Source: Clostridia bacterium (GTDB lineage: Bacteria > Bacillota > Clostridia > Oscillospirales > CAG-272). From it: a stretch of 64,000 nt of DNA. The notes beneath the pieces were generated by a model that worked only from the letters and a program-made list of their open reading frames with translations, did no database searches and was not told where the DNA came from. The translations under genes and the position numbers were made by a program. Location: positions 93,775 through 157,774 of the forward strand of contig JAGARU010000146.1 in assembly GCA_017622085.1 (NCBI GenBank). The letters are read 5' to 3'. Positions 42,215-51,310 of this stretch are shown here, piece by piece (within the stretch, counting starts at the first letter, position 1; each line of letters begins with the position of its first letter).

Positions 42215-42567
42215 AACAAAATCCAGCAATTAAGGCTTATTTAAAGGAGTTTTCCGCCGCACTTCCGTGTCCGCGTGGGCTGAAGCGGGTGTTCCAGCAA
42301 GAGCTCAGCCAGCGGCTGGCCACATTTGACACGGCGGGGTGCACCATGGACCTTTTGTGTGAGGAGATGGGCACACCGCAGGAGGTGGCAGAGAGCATTC
42401 TCCGCTCGGAGAACATCCAGCTTTTGAAAGTACACAATCGGTTGTTTGAACGCGCGGCGGTGGCTTTATCGGTAGTGACTTGTCTTGCCGTAATTTGCCT
42501 TGTGGGAGTGATTCTGCTTCTGATTGACAGCGGCGGCGTACAGTTTTTGATCGTTTCTCTTCGATAA
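42211..42567 (+). CDS. HAAS/DUF1700-like membrane protein, short paralogue
   Basis: 118 residues, a paralogue of the preceding protein: YLKEFSAALPCPRGLKRVF and LCEEMGTPQEVAESI align with its N-terminal domain, followed by one transmembrane helix (about 82-105) and almost no tail. The pair looks like a tandem duplication with loss of the outer domain. ATGA overlap with the gene before it. Confidence 0.72.
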   Translation: MKQNPAIKAYLKEFSAALPCPRGLKRVFQQELSQRLATFDTAGCTMDLLCEEMGTPQEVAESILRSENIQLLKVHNRLFERAAVALSVVTCLAVICLVGVILLLIDSGGVQFLIVSLR

Positions 42568-42570
42568 TAA

Positions 42571-42606
42571 AAAAGAGCGAATGGTTCAGGCCAATCGCTC
42601 TTTCTT
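42571..42606. terminator. Bidirectional terminator between the PadR operon and glgB
   Basis: AAAGAGCGA/TCGCTCTTT arms (42572-42603) with T-runs on both strands. Confidence 0.8.
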
Positions 42607-42613
42607 TTATGCG

Positions 42614-44599
42614 TTATTCGTTTACCTTCGTTATGCAGACGGCGGTGCGGGCGGGAAGGTAGAAGGGGAAGCCGTAGGAATCGCCCATGGGCTCTGCGGT
42701 ATAGACGTAATCCTTAGCCACGCGATCGTAGCCGCCAAAGCGGGCCTCGTCGGTGGAAAGGGCTACGCGGTACTGACCCGGTTGGGCTTTGACGGTATAA
42801 CCCGTATAGGAATTATTGGGGCTGAAATTGACTGCAAAGATCACATCGCCGCGCTCATAGATCAGAACCTGCTTTTGCTCATCGATCTGCAAGGCCTTAC
42901 CCGGCTTTTTATAAAGGGGATGATCCTTGGCAAAGCGGACAAGAGCGGTATCAAAGGCTTGGAGGAACTTATATTTCAGGTTCTCGTCGTCGGCCAAGTG
43001 CCACTGTCGGCGGCAATAGAAGTAGCTCCAGTTATTCCCTTCTCTGGGGAAATCGATCCACTCCGGATGGCCAAACTCGTTGCCCATAAAGTTGAGGTAA
43101 CCCTCTCCGCCCAAGGTCAAGGTAACAAAGCGGATCATTTTATGGAGGGCCATGCCTCGGTCAATGATGGGATCGGGGGCGCTGAAGCGGGACATGCCGG
43201 TATACATATTGGCATCGCATAGGCGGAACATGATGGTTTTGTCTCCCACCAGCGCCTGGTCGTGAGACTCGGCGTAGCCGATGTATTTTTCCGCCGGGCG
43301 GCGACTGGTCAGCTCGTGCCAGATGTGCCACATATTCCAGTTCTCGTCCCTTTGGGTCTTGATCAGCTTGATCCACAAATCCGGCAGACCCATGGCCAGT
43401 CGGTAGTCAAAGCCAATGCCGCCCTCCTTAATAGGCAGGCACATACCGGGCATGGCGGACATATCCTCAGCGATGGTGATGGCGCGGGGATTGACCTCCC
43501 GGATCAGCTTATTGGCAAGCTGGAGGTAGGTAATGGCTTCGGTATCGGTATTGAGAGAGAAGTATTTGCTATAATCCGTGAAGGCAGTACCCAGACCGTG
43601 GTCGTGGTAGATCATGGAGGTGACGCCATCAAAGCGGAAACCGTCAAAGTGGAACTCGTCCAGCCAATACTTCAGATTGGACAGAAGGAAGTGAATAACC
43701 TCGTTTTTATTATAGTTGAAGAGCTTGGTGCCCCAGGCGGGATGCTCGCCGCGGTCGCCGGCGTGGAAGAACTGGTAGGTGGTTCCGTCAAACTCGTTGA
43801 TTCCCTCTGCGGTATTGCGGACGGCGTGGGAATGCACCACGTCAAGGAGGACGGCGATGCCAAGCTTATGGGCGGTATCGATCAGATACTTCAGATCGTT
43901 CGGTGTACCGTACTTAGAGGAGGCGGCAAAGAAGGAAGAGACCTGATAGCCAAAGGAGCCGTAGTAGGGGTGCTCCATAATGGCCATGATCTGAATAACC
44001 GTATAGCCAAGGGAATGGATGCGAGGGAGAATGTTATCCGCAAACTCGCGGTAAGTGCCGATTCCCTCCTTTTCCTGGGCCATACCGATGTGGCACTCGT
44101 AGATAAAGAGCTCCTTTTTAGGCTTGAAGTTCTTTTTCTTCCACTCATAGGCGGGCTCGTCGGTAATGACGCCGCACCATGCGTAGGTATTCTTATCCTG
44201 CTCCACCCGACGGATGTACAGAGGGATACGCTCAAGGAAGCAACCGTTATGACAAACGATGGTCTTTACGTGACATCCGTCGTACAGAAAGTCCTTGCCC
44301 GGCATAAAGATCTCAAAAACGCCGTTTCCAATGGGGGTAAGCTTGAGATCCAGCCGATTCCACTCCACCATGTCACCGGTAAGGTACACGGCGTCGGCGG
44401 CAGGGGCCCACTCGCGGTAGTACCAGCCGTCCTCGGTTTTATGGAAGCCGAAATATTCGTGGCCGTTGGCAAAGTCGCGGAGGGTTCCCTCCTTGCCAAC
44501 CAGCTCGCGGAGCTTGTTTTCATAATTCTTCATGCGCTGATTGATATCGGTTTCAAACGGTAACAGACTGGGATCGTGCTTAAAAATCTTGTAACTCAT
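42614..44599 (-). CDS. glgB: 1,4-alpha-glucan branching enzyme, eukaryote-like (GH13_8 type)
   Basis: 661 residues. An N-terminal CBM48-like domain (YFGFHKTEDGWYYREWAPAA) leads to the GH13 barrel. The run VIQIMAIMEHPYYGSFGYQV with SFFAASSKYGTPNDLKYLID and LLDVVHSHAVRN is almost the wording of plant and animal branching enzymes, not of E. coli GlgB (GH13_9). Catalytic sites: DGFRFDGVTSM (nucleophile), ITIAEDMSAMPG (acid/base) and YAESHDQALVGDK. It makes alpha-1,6 branches in glycogen. ATG 44599 has AGAGGG 6 bases upstream; the TTG at 44605 is less likely. No other glycogen genes are near. Confidence 0.93.
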   Translation of the reverse strand: MSYKIFKHDPSLLPFETDINQRMKNYENKLRELVGKEGTLRDFANGHEYFGFHKTEDGWYYREWAPAADAVYLTGDMVEWNRLDLKLTPIGNGVFEIFMPGKDFLYDGCHVKTIVCHNGCFLERIPLYIRRVEQDKNTYAWCGVITDEPAYEWKKKNFKPKKELFIYECHIGMAQEKEGIGTYREFADNILPRIHSLGYTVIQIMAIMEHPYYGSFGYQVSSFFAASSKYGTPNDLKYLIDTAHKLGIAVLLDVVHSHAVRNTAEGINEFDGTTYQFFHAGDRGEHPAWGTKLFNYNKNEVIHFLLSNLKYWLDEFHFDGFRFDGVTSMIYHDHGLGTAFTDYSKYFSLNTDTEAITYLQLANKLIREVNPRAITIAEDMSAMPGMCLPIKEGGIGFDYRLAMGLPDLWIKLIKTQRDENWNMWHIWHELTSRRPAEKYIGYAESHDQALVGDKTIMFRLCDANMYTGMSRFSAPDPIIDRGMALHKMIRFVTLTLGGEGYLNFMGNEFGHPEWIDFPREGNNWSYFYCRRQWHLADDENLKYKFLQAFDTALVRFAKDHPLYKKPGKALQIDEQKQVLIYERGDVIFAVNFSPNNSYTGYTVKAQPGQYRVALSTDEARFGGYDRVAKDYVYTAEPMGDSYGFPFYLPARTAVCITKVNE

Positions 44600-44634
44600 G
44601 TTCAACCCTCTCTTAGCGGACTTTATTTATCTTT

Positions 44635-44663
44635 ATTATACCCTTTTTTTACCAGTTTGTCAA
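44635..44663 (-). promoter_or_regulatory. Promoter of glgB
   Basis: Minus-strand TTGACA (44658-44663), 17-base spacer, TATAAT (44635-44640): full consensus. Confidence 0.9.
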
Positions 44664-44707
44664 GGCGAGTGGGTGACGAATACGCAAAAGGAAATCTCAG
44701 AAAACCT

Positions 44708-44736
44708 ATTGACAATGGAGGGCAAAATGTGTAAAA
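44708..44736 (+). promoter_or_regulatory. Promoter of the tRNA gene
   Basis: TTGACA (44708-44713), 17-base spacer, TAAAAT (44731-44736), 16 bases before the tRNA. Confidence 0.85.
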
Positions 44737-44752
44737 TAGAAAGGTAGCAGAC

Positions 44753-44829
44753 GGACCATTAGCTCAGTTGGTTAGAGCTACCGGCTCATAACCGGTCGGC
44801 CCAAGGTTCGAGTCCTTGATGGTCCACCA
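44753..44829 (+). tRNA. tRNA with CAU anticodon, probably elongator tRNA-Met
   Basis: A complete 77-base cloverleaf with encoded CCA: acceptor GGACCAT/ATGGTCC, D arm GCTC...GAGC, anticodon stem ACCGG/CCGGT with loop CTCATAA, T arm CAAGG-TTCGAGT-CCTTG. CAU could also be the tRNA-Ile that carries lysidine; identity elements were not tested. It is not the initiator form, since the acceptor stem starts with a paired G-C and the anticodon stem lacks three G-C pairs. Confidence 0.92.
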
Positions 44830-44836
44830 TGCGCGG

Positions 44837-44868
44837 CCTCATCCCGGCGGGATGGGGTCCTTTTCTTT
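44837..44868 (+). terminator. Terminator after tRNA-Met
   Basis: CCTCATCCC, GGC loop, GGGATGGGG (44837-44857), then TCCTTTTCTTTTT. Confidence 0.85.
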
Positions 44869-44988
44869 TTGTGACTTTGTCACATTTTTTAGACTTTTTT
44901 TCAAAATATAGTGCATTTTCCGTTTATTTGCGTTATAATACAATGTGGTTGAGTTTTTCTTGACCCGATTCCCGAACAGGAGGTCATT

Positions 44989-45714
44989 ATGATAGAATTA
45001 AAAAACGTTTCGTATGCTGTTGAACAGGAAAACGGAACCAAAGAAATTTTGAAAAATATAAATTTGTGCTTGGACGACCGCTTTATTGCCATTACCGGAC
45101 CGAACGGCGGCGGTAAGTCTACGCTTGCTAAAATGATTGCCGGTATTATTACGCCCACGGAGGGTCGGATTTACCTTGACGGCGAGGATATTACAGACAA
45201 GTCCATTACCGAGCGCGCACAAATGGGCATCAGCTACGCCTTCCAGCAGCCGGTACGCTTTAAGGGCTTGACGGTGCACGATCTGATCAATCTGGCCGCC
45301 GGCCGCAAGATCAGTGTAGTGGAGGCTTGCTCCTACCTTTCCGAGGTAGGTCTGTGCGCCCGCGACTACATCAGCCGTGAGGTAAACGCCAGCCTTTCCG
45401 GCGGCGAGCTGAAGCGCATCGAGATTGCTATGGTACTGGTTCGCTCCACCAAGCTTACCGTATTTGACGAGCCGGAGGCCGGTATCGACCTCTGGAGCTT
45501 TACCAATCTGATCAAGGTATTTGAGAAAATGCATGAGAAGATCAACGGCTCGATTCTTATTATCTCCCATCAGGAGCGCATTCTTAATATTGCCGACAAG
45601 ATCGTTGTGATCGCCGGTGGCGAGATTCAGAACTATGGACCGAAGGATGAGATCCTTCCCTCCCTTTTGGGCTCGGACTCCGCTTGCTCGGTCCTCAAGG
45701 ACAAGTTTAACTGA
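44989..45714 (+). CDS. SufC-like ABC ATPase of a minimal SUF Fe-S system
   Basis: 241 residues. Walker A GPNGGGKST (about 37-45), Q-loop YAFQQPVRFKGLTVHDLINLAAG, signature LSGGELKRIEIA, Walker B LTVFDEPEAGIDLWS and switch ISHQ. SUF-type ATPases (SufC) energise Fe-S scaffold SufB. The product lacks a membrane partner and is followed 13 bases later by a SufB/D core, the layout described as SmsCB or minimal SUF. AGGAGG precedes the ATG. A TATAAT at 44934 may be its -10 box, with a poor -35. Confidence 0.9.
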   Translation: MIELKNVSYAVEQENGTKEILKNINLCLDDRFIAITGPNGGGKSTLAKMIAGIITPTEGRIYLDGEDITDKSITERAQMGISYAFQQPVRFKGLTVHDLINLAAGRKISVVEACSYLSEVGLCARDYISREVNASLSGGELKRIEIAMVLVRSTKLTVFDEPEAGIDLWSFTNLIKVFEKMHEKINGSILIISHQERILNIADKIVVIAGGEIQNYGPKDEILPSLLGSDSACSVLKDKFN

Positions 45715-45727
45715 GGAGGTCTGAGGT

Positions 45728-46645
45728 ATGGATAACATTCAGAAGAAATTACTACAGGAAATTGCGGATCTCCATGAGATCCCCGAGGGTGCGTACAACA
45801 TTCGCGCAAACGGTGAATCCGCCGCGCGAAATACCACCGCAAACATTGACATCGTTACAAAAGAGGACAAGTCCGGTATCGATATTATTATTAAGCCCGG
45901 CACGGTAAAGCAGAGTGTGCACATTCCGGTTATTATCAGCGAGAGCGGTATTACCGAGGTGGTTTACAACGACTTTTACATTGGCGAGGGCTCAGACGTG
46001 ACCATTATTGCCGGATGCGGCATTCACAATTGCGGCACGGATATGTCCAAGCACGACGGTATCCACACCTTCCATATTGGCAAGGGTGCGAAGATCCGAT
46101 ACGTGGAAAAGCATTACGGTGACGGCGACGGCATTGGCGGCCGTGTGATGAATCCCTCCACCGTAATTTACATGGATGAGAACAGCGAAATGGAAATGGA
46201 GACCACCCAGATCAAGGGTATTGACTCCACCATTCGTGACACAAAGGCCACCTTGGCGGCAGGGGCCTCTCTTGTGGTAAAGGAAAAGATCATGACCCAC
46301 GGAGAGCAACGGGCAGAGACCGATTTTACGGTTGATCTCAACGGCGAGCACTGCTCCGCAAACATTATTTCCCGTTCCGTTGCCAAGGGCAAGTCTTATC
46401 AGGTCTTCCGCTCCAACATTCGCGGTAACGGCGCGTGCGCCGGACACTCCGAGTGTGACGCCATCATTATGGACGAAGCTCAGGTAAGTGCGATTCCCGA
46501 AATCGTGGCAAATTCCCCCGAGGCTTCCCTCATTCACGAGGCGGCCATCGGAAAGATTGCCGGCGAACAGCTGATCAAGCTGATGACTCTTGGTCTGACG
46601 GAGGCAGAGGCCGAGGAACAGATCGTAAACGGATTCTTGGCGTAA
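45728..46645 (+). CDS. SufB/SufD-like Fe-S scaffold, minimal form
   Basis: 305 residues, shorter than SufB (about 470) and SufD (about 420): mainly the beta-helix core and the C-terminal helices. IHNCGTDMSKHDGIHTFHIG and CAGHSECDAIIMDEAQVSAIPEI contain conserved Cys/His/Glu that can bind the nascent cluster; the C-terminal SLIHEAAIGKIAGEQLIKLMTLGL is the SufB/D signature that docks SufC. No sufS, sufU or sufD nearby. A perfect GC-rich hairpin (46668-46699) follows. Confidence 0.88.
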   Translation: MDNIQKKLLQEIADLHEIPEGAYNIRANGESAARNTTANIDIVTKEDKSGIDIIIKPGTVKQSVHIPVIISESGITEVVYNDFYIGEGSDVTIIAGCGIHNCGTDMSKHDGIHTFHIGKGAKIRYVEKHYGDGDGIGGRVMNPSTVIYMDENSEMEMETTQIKGIDSTIRDTKATLAAGASLVVKEKIMTHGEQRAETDFTVDLNGEHCSANIISRSVAKGKSYQVFRSNIRGNGACAGHSECDAIIMDEAQVSAIPEIVANSPEASLIHEAAIGKIAGEQLIKLMTLGLTEAEAEEQIVNGFLA

Positions 46646-46667
46646 AATTAAATCATAAAAATAATGT

Positions 46668-46699
46668 GGGGGCCTTTCTTTGCAAAAAGAAAGGCCCCC
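46668..46699. terminator. Long perfect hairpin between sufB-like and ABC permease genes
   Basis: GGGGGCCTTTCTTT pairs with AAAGAAAGGCCCCC around a short loop. No clean T-run on either side, so termination strength is uncertain. Confidence 0.55.
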
Positions 46700-46748
46700 A
46701 CTCCCCTTAAAGAAAGAATTCGAGGGGAAACACAGGTTTTCCAAGCTT

Positions 46749-47453
46749 TTAATTTTCAAACAAACGGGTTTTTCGATAGGTAAAAAACAAGGCGCTAAGG
46801 ATCAAGAGAAGATTGATGCCGATCACTCCAAAGCCAAAGAGCAAGGTATCGGCATGACCGCCACAGAACCGGAGGGTCATGTCCTTAACCTGCTGTGTGT
46901 ACCAAAAGCGGGTGACGGTATGGATGGTTGGATGGAGAGCTTCAAGCGCGGGGATCATTCCGTTGATCAAGGAAAAAACGGAAATAAACAGGACAGCGTT
47001 GGACTGGTTGGCCGTGCGAAGCGAGGCTGCGCAGCCTAGCAGGATCGTAAGAGTGGAGGTCAAGGTCATGGCGAGAATAAACCAGAGGAGCGTATGGATC
47101 GGCACGCCGCCCAAAATGCCCATAAAGGCCGAAGCGAGGGCGGAAATTCCAATCAGAAAAAGGCTGACACCGGCCATATACTCTCCGGGGCGGACGGAGG
47201 CGAGCATCAGGGCTTTGAGCGCCCCGGAGTGCTTATCCTCCCGGATAAGAGAATGAACCGTAAGCATGGGAGACGAGCCAATGAGCATGGGAGAAAGAAC
47301 TGCGACCAAGGTAGTCCGGGCGGCGCTATCGCGCCCAAGCGTGAAGATCCAAAGGAGCACCGGATAAAGCAGAAACTGCACGGCAATGCTTTTGACGGCA
47401 GAGGCATCCAACCACTGCTTATATGCAACGGCGGCGACGTTTTTTACTCGCAT
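46749..47453 (-). CDS. ABC-2 type transporter permease
   Basis: 234 residues with six hydrophobic helices. ABC-2 permease pattern: a long soluble loop after helix 2 containing VHSLIREDKHSGALKALMLASVRPGEYMAGV, the region that contacts the ATPase. Cargo unknown; drug or peptide export is usual. It overlaps the ATPase gene by 10 bases. Confidence 0.85.
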   Translation of the reverse strand: MRVKNVAAVAYKQWLDASAVKSIAVQFLLYPVLLWIFTLGRDSAARTTLVAVLSPMLIGSSPMLTVHSLIREDKHSGALKALMLASVRPGEYMAGVSLFLIGISALASAFMGILGGVPIHTLLWFILAMTLTSTLTILLGCAASLRTANQSNAVLFISVFSLINGMIPALEALHPTIHTVTRFWYTQQVKDMTLRFCGGHADTLLFGFGVIGINLLLILSALFFTYRKTRLFEN

Positions 47454-48307
47454 GGGGGCATCTCCTTTCTTTTGGCGATCTGCAAAAATACATCCTCCAA
47501 ATTGGGCTCGGTGGTATGGAGAGTTTCGATGGCGTCCTCCTGCATCAGGCGGCCAAGCGTCTCAGCGCCGGCGGGGCCTATGGGAAGAATCTGCTCGGTG
47601 CCGTCGCGGCAGAGGATGCGGATGCAGGAATTCATCTGATAACGGGAGCAAATTTCGGCGGGAGTTCCCTGCTCGGCTACCGCCCCTTGATTCAGGAGGA
47701 GAATTCGGTCGCACAGCTTCATCGCCTCATCCATGCGATGGGTGGTCAAGAATACCGTGGCGCCGCGATCTCTCTGGGCGCGGATCAGCCGGTGAATGCC
47801 CTCGGTATTTACGGGATCCAAACCGGAGGTGGGCTCATCCAAAAAGAGGATTTGCGGGTTGTGAAGTACGGCACGGGCGATGGCCAAGCGCTGGCGCATA
47901 CCACGGGATAGGTAGCACGCCTTACATTTCGCGGCGTCCTGCAGGCCTACGGCAGACAGAGCTTGGTGGATGCGGGCGTTGGGGATCGAATGGATACGGG
48001 CAAACACCGATAAATTCTGTTGGCAGGTAAGACGCTCAAGCAGTCCGAGAGAATCAAACACTACGCCTATGGAGCGATAAAAGCGGTCACTAAGGGCGGC
48101 GGTGGATTCGCCAAGGATGGATGCCCTTCCCTGATCGGCGGGGAGTTGACCGGTCAGAATACGGATCAGCGTGGTTTTTCCGGCACCGGAGGGGCCGATC
48201 AGACCAAATATCTCTCCACGGCGAATCGACAAGTCGATTCCCTTCAAGACACGGTGCTGACCAAAGGACTTTTCCAGGCCTTCGGCGGACAGTACGATTT
48301 CGTTCAT
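47444..48307 (-). CDS. ABC transporter ATP-binding protein
   Basis: 287 residues. Walker A GPSGAGKTT (about 38-46), Q-loop region VVFDSLGLLERLTCQQNL, a degenerate signature LSRGMRQRLAIARA (canonical LSGGQ has GG), Walker B ILFLDEPTSGLDPV and H-loop LTTHR. C-terminal DrrA-like extension. It pairs with the permease that follows and starts 9 bases after the XRE-TPR regulator. Confidence 0.92.
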   Translation of the reverse strand: MNEIVLSAEGLEKSFGQHRVLKGIDLSIRRGEIFGLIGPSGAGKTTLIRILTGQLPADQGRASILGESTAALSDRFYRSIGVVFDSLGLLERLTCQQNLSVFARIHSIPNARIHQALSAVGLQDAAKCKACYLSRGMRQRLAIARAVLHNPQILFLDEPTSGLDPVNTEGIHRLIRAQRDRGATVFLTTHRMDEAMKLCDRILLLNQGAVAEQGTPAEICSRYQMNSCIRILCRDGTEQILPIGPAGAETLGRLMQEDAIETLHTTEPNLEDVFLQIAKRKEMPPCE

Positions 48308-48316
48308 AGGACTCCT

Positions 48317-49450
48317 TTAATCCGCAAAGAGCGGGCGGTATTTTTCAAGCTTCTTCAGCTCCTCCTGCATGGGCTTTGGGATGTTCTTGCACATTGCCGC
48401 AAAGGGATGGAGGGTGTGTGGAGGAAGAATGCGACCGTCCAGCATGATGGAGCGCAAAAGCGGAGCTGTATAGGTAATGCAATTGCTTGTACGCGCCTCG
48501 TCGTATGCGGTACGGTGGGCGATAGCCATATCCAGATGGTGCTCGGTGCGGGAACGGTCCTCAAGGCGAGCAGCTGTTATAGCGGCGAAAACATGAAGAT
48601 CCGACAGATCTCCATGAGCAACGCCGAACTTGCCGTCGGGTACGATTTGATGGTACAGGGCAATCAGCTGATCCAGAGTTTGTACACCGTACTCGGACGT
48701 GCGTGTGTCGGTGTCGGTAGAAAGCCCCCAAACGAGGGATAACTTGAGCAAACGGAGGAGAATGAGAAGCAGATTGCCATTATGCAAAGCGCGCTCCTCC
48801 CCGGCGGTAGCGTAGGTCAGTATGAATTCCCTGCTTGCATCAATGGGGCTTTGCTTGGCGGCCAGCTCTCGGGCGCGATCGTACATACCCATGGTAGCAT
48901 AATGGATGGTCAGAGAAAGGACGGCTTTTTTGCGGTCGTCGGGGGATTGCGCCATGGTTAAGGCACGCTCCAATACCTCGATGGCCTCGTGCGCCATCGG
49001 ATTTTGCGCATTATGGGCGGTATCGTAGCTTAAAAAACCGTCCTTATCCTGCCGTTTGCTCTTGACCGGAATCCGTCGGAGGGACTCCGCAGAGAGGGCA
49101 AGTCCCAAATTGAGCCATAGAGCGCTCTCGGACGGGAATTCATGCACGGCGGAGCGAAGAAATTCAACACAAGCGGTCAAATCGCCACCCGATGCCAGTT
49201 CATCGTTTGTGCGGCGCAAAATCTCGTTAATTTTGATCTCGCGGGCATCATTATAGCCGAAAAGCCAATCGATGGTGACGTGGAAATAATTAGCGATGGA
49301 GGGGATCATCTCCATATCCGGATACCCACCGCCCGATTCCCAGCGGGAAATGGCTTGAGGCGTGACACCAAGGGCAATGGCCAGATCCTCCTGTCGACGT
49401 CCGTCGCGCTGACGGAGCTCCCGAATTTTTTCTCCTAACTGCAGTTGCAT
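48317..49450 (-). CDS. XRE-family regulator with TPR-like sensor domain
   Basis: 377 residues. The helix-turn-helix is LGEKIRELRQRDGRRQEDLAIALGVTPQAISRWESGGGYP (about 5-45, quoted in parts: REDLAIALGV-type core), followed by a helical domain with TPR-like repeats (SESALWLNLGLALSAESLR, MAHEAIEVLERALTMAQSPD, HYATMGMYDRARELA). It heads the ABC exporter operon, so it likely senses the cargo or a peptide and controls export. ATG 49450 has AGGAGG upstream; the longer frame overlaps the promoter. Confidence 0.88.
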   Translation of the reverse strand: MQLQLGEKIRELRQRDGRRQEDLAIALGVTPQAISRWESGGGYPDMEMIPSIANYFHVTIDWLFGYNDAREIKINEILRRTNDELASGGDLTACVEFLRSAVHEFPSESALWLNLGLALSAESLRRIPVKSKRQDKDGFLSYDTAHNAQNPMAHEAIEVLERALTMAQSPDDRKKAVLSLTIHYATMGMYDRARELAAKQSPIDASREFILTYATAGEERALHNGNLLLILLRLLKLSLVWGLSTDTDTRTSEYGVQTLDQLIALYHQIVPDGKFGVAHGDLSDLHVFAAITAARLEDRSRTEHHLDMAIAHRTAYDEARTSNCITYTAPLLRSIMLDGRILPPHTLHPFAAMCKNIPKPMQEELKKLEKYRPLFAD

Positions 49451-49480
49451 CGTAGAACCTCCTATGGTTTTGTTGACTTT

Positions 49481-49522
49481 ATTGTAGCATGAGGGGACGG
49501 GAGAATCAATAATCAATTGATT
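49481..49522 (-). promoter_or_regulatory. Promoter and palindrome of the XRE-ABC operon
   Basis: Minus-strand TTGATT (49504-49509), 17-base spacer, TACAAT (49481-49486). The perfect palindrome AATCAATTGATT (49511-49522) lies just upstream of the -35 box, a candidate operator for the XRE protein. Confidence 0.7.
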
Positions 49523-49594
49523 GTTTAGCGGTCAACGATTCATTGTTTTATCGGAATACAAAAGCAGGATAGAAATCAGCTGTCCTGCTTCTTA

Positions 49595-51145
49595 TCATAC
49601 TAGGCGGTCATAAGAAATGCCGTATTTGTCGGATATGGTTTTAGCGTAGCTCTTTTTGTCGGGCGGGCGGCGGGTGATGAGGTAGGTACGGCGTTCGGTT
49701 TTTTCATCCACCTCGGCCACAAGAAAGTCGATTTTGGAGCGACAGTTCTGAACACCGGCGTGAATTTCCGCCACATGATCTCCCAGAGAATGAAAGTGCG
49801 TAGAATAGATGCCGCGGATGCCCTTGTGACACATAGCCTTCAAAACTTCTTCCGACAAGGCAATGGATTCTGCCGGATCGGTAGATGAGAACAGTTCGTC
49901 GAAGATACAAAGGGCATGCTCGTCTGCTTGGGCAAACGTAGCTCGCACTTTTTCACATTCTTCTACTAAGCGGCTATCCTTATTAGAGTATAACGGAAGT
50001 TGAACAAAAATGCCGCTGGAAGGGCTAATCTCCAAACGATCTGCAGGAACGGGCATGCCAAGCTGAGCCATAAGCTGAATAAGGCCAATTGCACGCATAT
50101 ACACCGTTTTACCGCCACTGTTAGCACCGGTGAGGAGGAAGATGCTTCCCTCTCCGTCAAAAGTCAGACTATTTTTTACGATTCCGCCTTTTATTCCGCG
50201 CTCTGCCATGGACACGGCTAAGGTTGGATTATAAAAATTGGAGACGGAGAAGCATTTTTCCGCCTCGGGGCGATAGATGGGCTTACATAGCTTCAGATGG
50301 TGAGATTGAAGATTGGCAAGAATCTTTGTGACTCCCATAATAAATTGAAGATCGGGCAAAGAATCCAAGAGATAATCCAAATTGGTTTTCAGGTACTTAT
50401 CCATCTCCGGCTCCCATTGGCGGAGCTCACGCTTGAATATCTTATTAAGCGCTTGATTGAGTGAATAGGTTAAAACCTCATACTCCTTTTCGTTGCAAAC
50501 CCGTTTAGGGGCAATCAAGGGAGCCATGGTGATCATGGAAAACTCATCCGAGGAAGGACGAAGGAGGCGGTCAATCAGTTGACCGGACTTGATGGGACGA
50601 TCATTGACAGACAAAATACCGGACTCGCACACAGAAAGAGACGCATCCACGTTAAAACCGATGGAAATACTTTTAACCCGAGAAATCTTCTCAATCAAAT
50701 CGGCGGTGCCGCGCTTGATGGCTTGATAGTCCTCCGTTTGAGCAATGTCGTGAGTGTGACCGAGCCATGCTTTATAATCCTCTGAGGTGAGCTTGCTCCC
50801 CTGCTCCAAATAAAAGGTGCTAAGACGATCAACAACGTCAAAATAGAGGTGAAGCTCCTTAACAGAATACAGATCCCGGTCACCCTCGGATACTCGGCTT
50901 TGCATCTGCACCATTTGAGCAATTCGTTCCAATGTTTCCAAGGTTTGCTCCATCGTCTCACGCATACCGGGCACGGTGAGTGTATCGTGGAACAGGTGGC
51001 TTCTGCGTTCTAATACCGCCACGTCGCGACTGAGATATTCCAAAAGAATATAGCCACGGACGTACAGCAAATGATCTCCACCCAAGATTTCTAAAACCTC
51101 AGGAGTATATTTTACATCCCACGTTTTTTGCGTTAATACGCTCAT
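49595..51145 (-). CDS. MutS-family ATPase without mismatch-recognition domain
   Basis: 516 residues. Only the core and ATPase parts of MutS are present: the P-loop LLTGANSGGKTVYMRAI near residue 337, FDELFSSTDPAES (Walker B and signature), and STHFHSLGDHV. The N-terminal mismatch-binding domain and the Smr endonuclease of MutS2 are absent. Such free-standing proteins are annotated as MutS-family DNA mismatch repair proteins with unknown role. ATG 51145 has AAAGGAG. Single-gene unit. Confidence 0.88.
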   Translation of the reverse strand: MSVLTQKTWDVKYTPEVLEILGGDHLLYVRGYILLEYLSRDVAVLERRSHLFHDTLTVPGMRETMEQTLETLERIAQMVQMQSRVSEGDRDLYSVKELHLYFDVVDRLSTFYLEQGSKLTSEDYKAWLGHTHDIAQTEDYQAIKRGTADLIEKISRVKSISIGFNVDASLSVCESGILSVNDRPIKSGQLIDRLLRPSSDEFSMITMAPLIAPKRVCNEKEYEVLTYSLNQALNKIFKRELRQWEPEMDKYLKTNLDYLLDSLPDLQFIMGVTKILANLQSHHLKLCKPIYRPEAEKCFSVSNFYNPTLAVSMAERGIKGGIVKNSLTFDGEGSIFLLTGANSGGKTVYMRAIGLIQLMAQLGMPVPADRLEISPSSGIFVQLPLYSNKDSRLVEECEKVRATFAQADEHALCIFDELFSSTDPAESIALSEEVLKAMCHKGIRGIYSTHFHSLGDHVAEIHAGVQNCRSKIDFLVAEVDEKTERRTYLITRRPPDKKSYAKTISDKYGISYDRLV

Positions 51146-51209
51146 AATAACTCCTTTATCCACACGTAATTTTTGGGAAGGAACAAACCGGGTCTCATGC
51201 TTCACCTAC

Positions 51210-51238
51210 ATTGTAACACGAATCGTATAGAGATGCAA
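51210..51238 (-). promoter_or_regulatory. Promoter of the MutS-like gene
   Basis: Minus-strand TTGCAT (51233-51238), 17-base spacer, TACAAT (51210-51215). Confidence 0.8.
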
Positions 51239-51310
51239 CAAGCAATTTTTCGAGCAAAAACGGTCTGTTTTTGAGCATATGAAGTCTTTTTTGGTGCAAA
51301 AACGGGCGGT

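Noticed and set aside
43262..44563. 433-codon plus-strand frame opposite glgB
   Set aside because: Antisense shadow without ribosome site or known motifs.
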